Below are positions 62,659 through 64,000 of a stretch of DNA of 64,000 nt, in pieces. The stretch's first letter is position 1, and every line of letters begins with the position of its first letter. Made by a program: the position numbers and the translations under genes. Under the pieces are notes generated by a model. The model saw only the letters and a program-made list of their open reading frames with translations, made no database searches and had not been told where the DNA came from. This stretch comes from Mycetocola_A sp015752285 (GTDB lineage: Bacteria; Actinomycetota; Actinomycetes; Actinomycetales; Microbacteriaceae), in NCBI RefSeq assembly GCF_015752285.1, contig NZ_JADOUY010000004.1, positions 1 to 64,000 of the forward strand, given 5' to 3'.

Positions 62659-63427
62659 CCGCACCGCCCCTGATGCCCTCCTGACCGTCACAGGGCTGCA
62701 CAAATCCTTCGGCGACAACGAGGTGCTCAAGGGCATCGACCTCGCCGTCCGCCGCGGCAAGGTCCTCGTGCTCATCGGGCCGTCAGGCTCAGGCAAGACA
62801 ACCGTTCTGCGGTCGATCAACGGTCTCGAGATTCCGGATGCCGGCATCGTCACGTCGACAGACGGCATCCGTGTCGACTACTCGGCCAAGCCGCCGAAGA
62901 AAGACATCCTCACGCTCCGAGATCGCACGGCCATGGTGTTCCAGCACTACAACCTGTTTCCCCACATGACCGTACTGGAGAACATCATCGAGGGCCCTGT
63001 GCAGGTCCAAGGGGTATCGAAGACGGTGGCGACAGAAGAAGCCGTCGCTCTGCTCGAACGTGTCGGTCTCGCCGAGAAGCGTGACGTCTACCCGTTCCAG
63101 CTCTCCGGAGGCCAGGCGCAGCGGGTGGGGATCGTTCGCGCCCTCGCACTCAAACCGCAGCTCCTGCTCTTCGACGAACCGACCAGTGCGCTCGACCCGG
63201 AGCTCGTGGGCGATGTGCTCGCCGTGATGAAGGAACTCGCAGACGAGGGCTGGACGATGGTCGTCGTCACCCACGAACTCGCCTTCGCCAGACAGGTCGC
63301 CGACGAGGTCCTCTTCATGGACGGCGGCGTCATCGTCGAACGCGGCGCTCCGAAAGACATCTTCACCGCGCCGAAACAGGAGCGGACGAAGCAGTTCCTC
63401 CACCGCATCCTCTCGCCGCTGGATTGA
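62645..63427 (+). CDS. Amino-acid ABC transporter ATP-binding protein (TcyC/GlnQ-type)
   Basis: A 260-residue ATPase. Walker A is GPSGSGKTT, the Q-loop MVFQHYNLFPHMTVLENI, the signature LSGGQAQRVGIVRAL, Walker B LLLFDEPTSALDPE and the switch His VVTHELAFA. FQHYNLFPH is typical of the polar-amino-acid class. It has a short insert (STDGIRVDYSAKPPKKD) before the Q-loop. It overlaps the permease gene by 14 bases. Confidence 0.93.
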   Translation: MSPTDRTAPDALLTVTGLHKSFGDNEVLKGIDLAVRRGKVLVLIGPSGSGKTTVLRSINGLEIPDAGIVTSTDGIRVDYSAKPPKKDILTLRDRTAMVFQHYNLFPHMTVLENIIEGPVQVQGVSKTVATEEAVALLERVGLAEKRDVYPFQLSGGQAQRVGIVRALALKPQLLLFDEPTSALDPELVGDVLAVMKELADEGWTMVVVTHELAFARQVADEVLFMDGGVIVERGAPKDIFTAPKQERTKQFLHRILSPLD

Positions 63428-63533
63428 ATCGGCCTGCGCAGACGACCCGCGCGGTTCCGCGGAAATGCGCTCATCCGCCGGTACAGTGACTCCCACGGGG
63501 CAGATCAGGCCCCGATCGACGAGGAGTGTCACC

Positions 63534-64000
63534 ATGAGCAACACCACCCCCGATCCGGGCAAGCCCAGCGACGGAACCACCCCGGAGGCTGTGCCCTCCG
63601 ACACGACGGCCGACCCGCAGGCCACGCCCGAGGCGACCTCAGACGAGTTCGACCCGGATGCCTTCCGTGACTCGCGTCCGGAAGAGACCGCGAGCAACGA
63701 CGCAGCCCCCGGCGACACCGCCGTGCTCGACACCCCCGTCGACCAGTCTCCCGTTTCGGACGCCGGTGCTGAAAGCTCCTCAGCAACCGCTCACCACCAC
63801 ACTCCCGAGGTTGCCGACCACGCTTACGCCGAGCAGGCCGACACCCACGTCCTGTCGTCGTCCGAGCCCACGGTTCTCACCCAGGCAGACCTGCATGCAG
63901 ACCAGGTGCGCGCTGAAGAGTCCGAGCATGCCGGCGACACCGCCGTTGCTCCCGTGTACACCGACTCGACCGCTCCGGTCGCGCCGACGCCCGCGAACTA
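63534..64000 (+). CDS. Low-complexity acidic protein, 5' part (cut by window end)
   Basis: An open frame from ATG 63534 to the window end, 155 residues so far, with GAGGAG 8 bases upstream. It is rich in Thr, Ala, Asp, Glu, Pro and Ser (starts MSNTTPDPGKPSDGTTPEAVP), so is intrinsically disordered, with no hydrophobic or folded part visible. In many actinobacteria such tails lead into membrane segments, but that part lies beyond this window. Function cannot be given. Confidence 0.75.
   Translation, partial: MSNTTPDPGKPSDGTTPEAVPSDTTADPQATPEATSDEFDPDAFRDSRPEETASNDAAPGDTAVLDTPVDQSPVSDAGAESSSATAHHHTPEVADHAYAEQADTHVLSSSEPTVLTQADLHADQVRAEESEHAGDTAVAPVYTDSTAPVAPTPAN

Overview
The window is GC-rich actinobacterial DNA. 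The many GTG and TTG starts, the ATGA and GTGA stop-start overlaps, the gene content and the abundance of CGGATGCC/GGCATCCG point to Micrococcales, most likely Microbacteriaceae. It opens inside the 3' part of a 5S rRNA gene, the end of an rrn operon, and closes inside a disordered-protein gene.

Layout. 1-9.1 kb: DNA and RNA maintenance genes (Nei-type glycosylase, Lhr helicase, DEAD-box helicase) with an esterase, a NUDIX-type protein and an acetyltransferase. 9.4-26.9 kb: a catabolic island with a GH127 glycosidase, a complete oligopeptide ABC importer, two proline-directed peptidases, a GntR regulator and every enzyme of hydroxyproline catabolism. 27-33.7 kb: small housekeeping and hypothetical genes, many apparently transcribed leaderless. 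33.8-36 kb: 5-oxoprolinase pxpABC. 36-37.2 kb: a DUF559 gene bracketed by related palindromes. 37.2-44.9 kb: rpoB-rpoC with promoter and terminator. 45-46.5 kb: two paralogous secreted four-cysteine proteins. 46.6-59.3 kb: a type IV pilus locus. 59.5-60.9 kb: a DUF222/HNH (13E12-family) gene among short repeats. 61.1-63.4 kb: a cystine-type amino-acid ABC transporter.

The most interesting system is the 9.4-26.9 kb island. The GH127 protein keeps the zinc and cysteine active site of beta-L-arabinofuranosidases such as HypBA1, which remove arabinofuranose from hydroxyproline in plant extensins. It lacks a signal peptide and leads an operon with a peptide importer, a proline iminopeptidase-like hydrolase and an Xaa-Pro aminopeptidase. 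The second operon encodes conversion of trans-4-hydroxy-L-proline to 2-oxoglutarate: epimerase, three-part D-hydroxyproline dehydrogenase, pyrroline-hydroxycarboxylate deaminase and oxoglutarate-semialdehyde dehydrogenase. A 12-bp motif (GTGAYATRTCAC-like) lies in both operon promoters, with the GntR gene between them. I infer one regulon for import and intracellular dismantling of arabinosylated hydroxyproline glycopeptides.

The pilus locus (pilB, pilT, pilC, pilA, three minor pilin-like genes, pilD, pilM, pilN, pilO) has no secretin gene, as expected for a one-membrane cell. Its minor pilins are unusually large.
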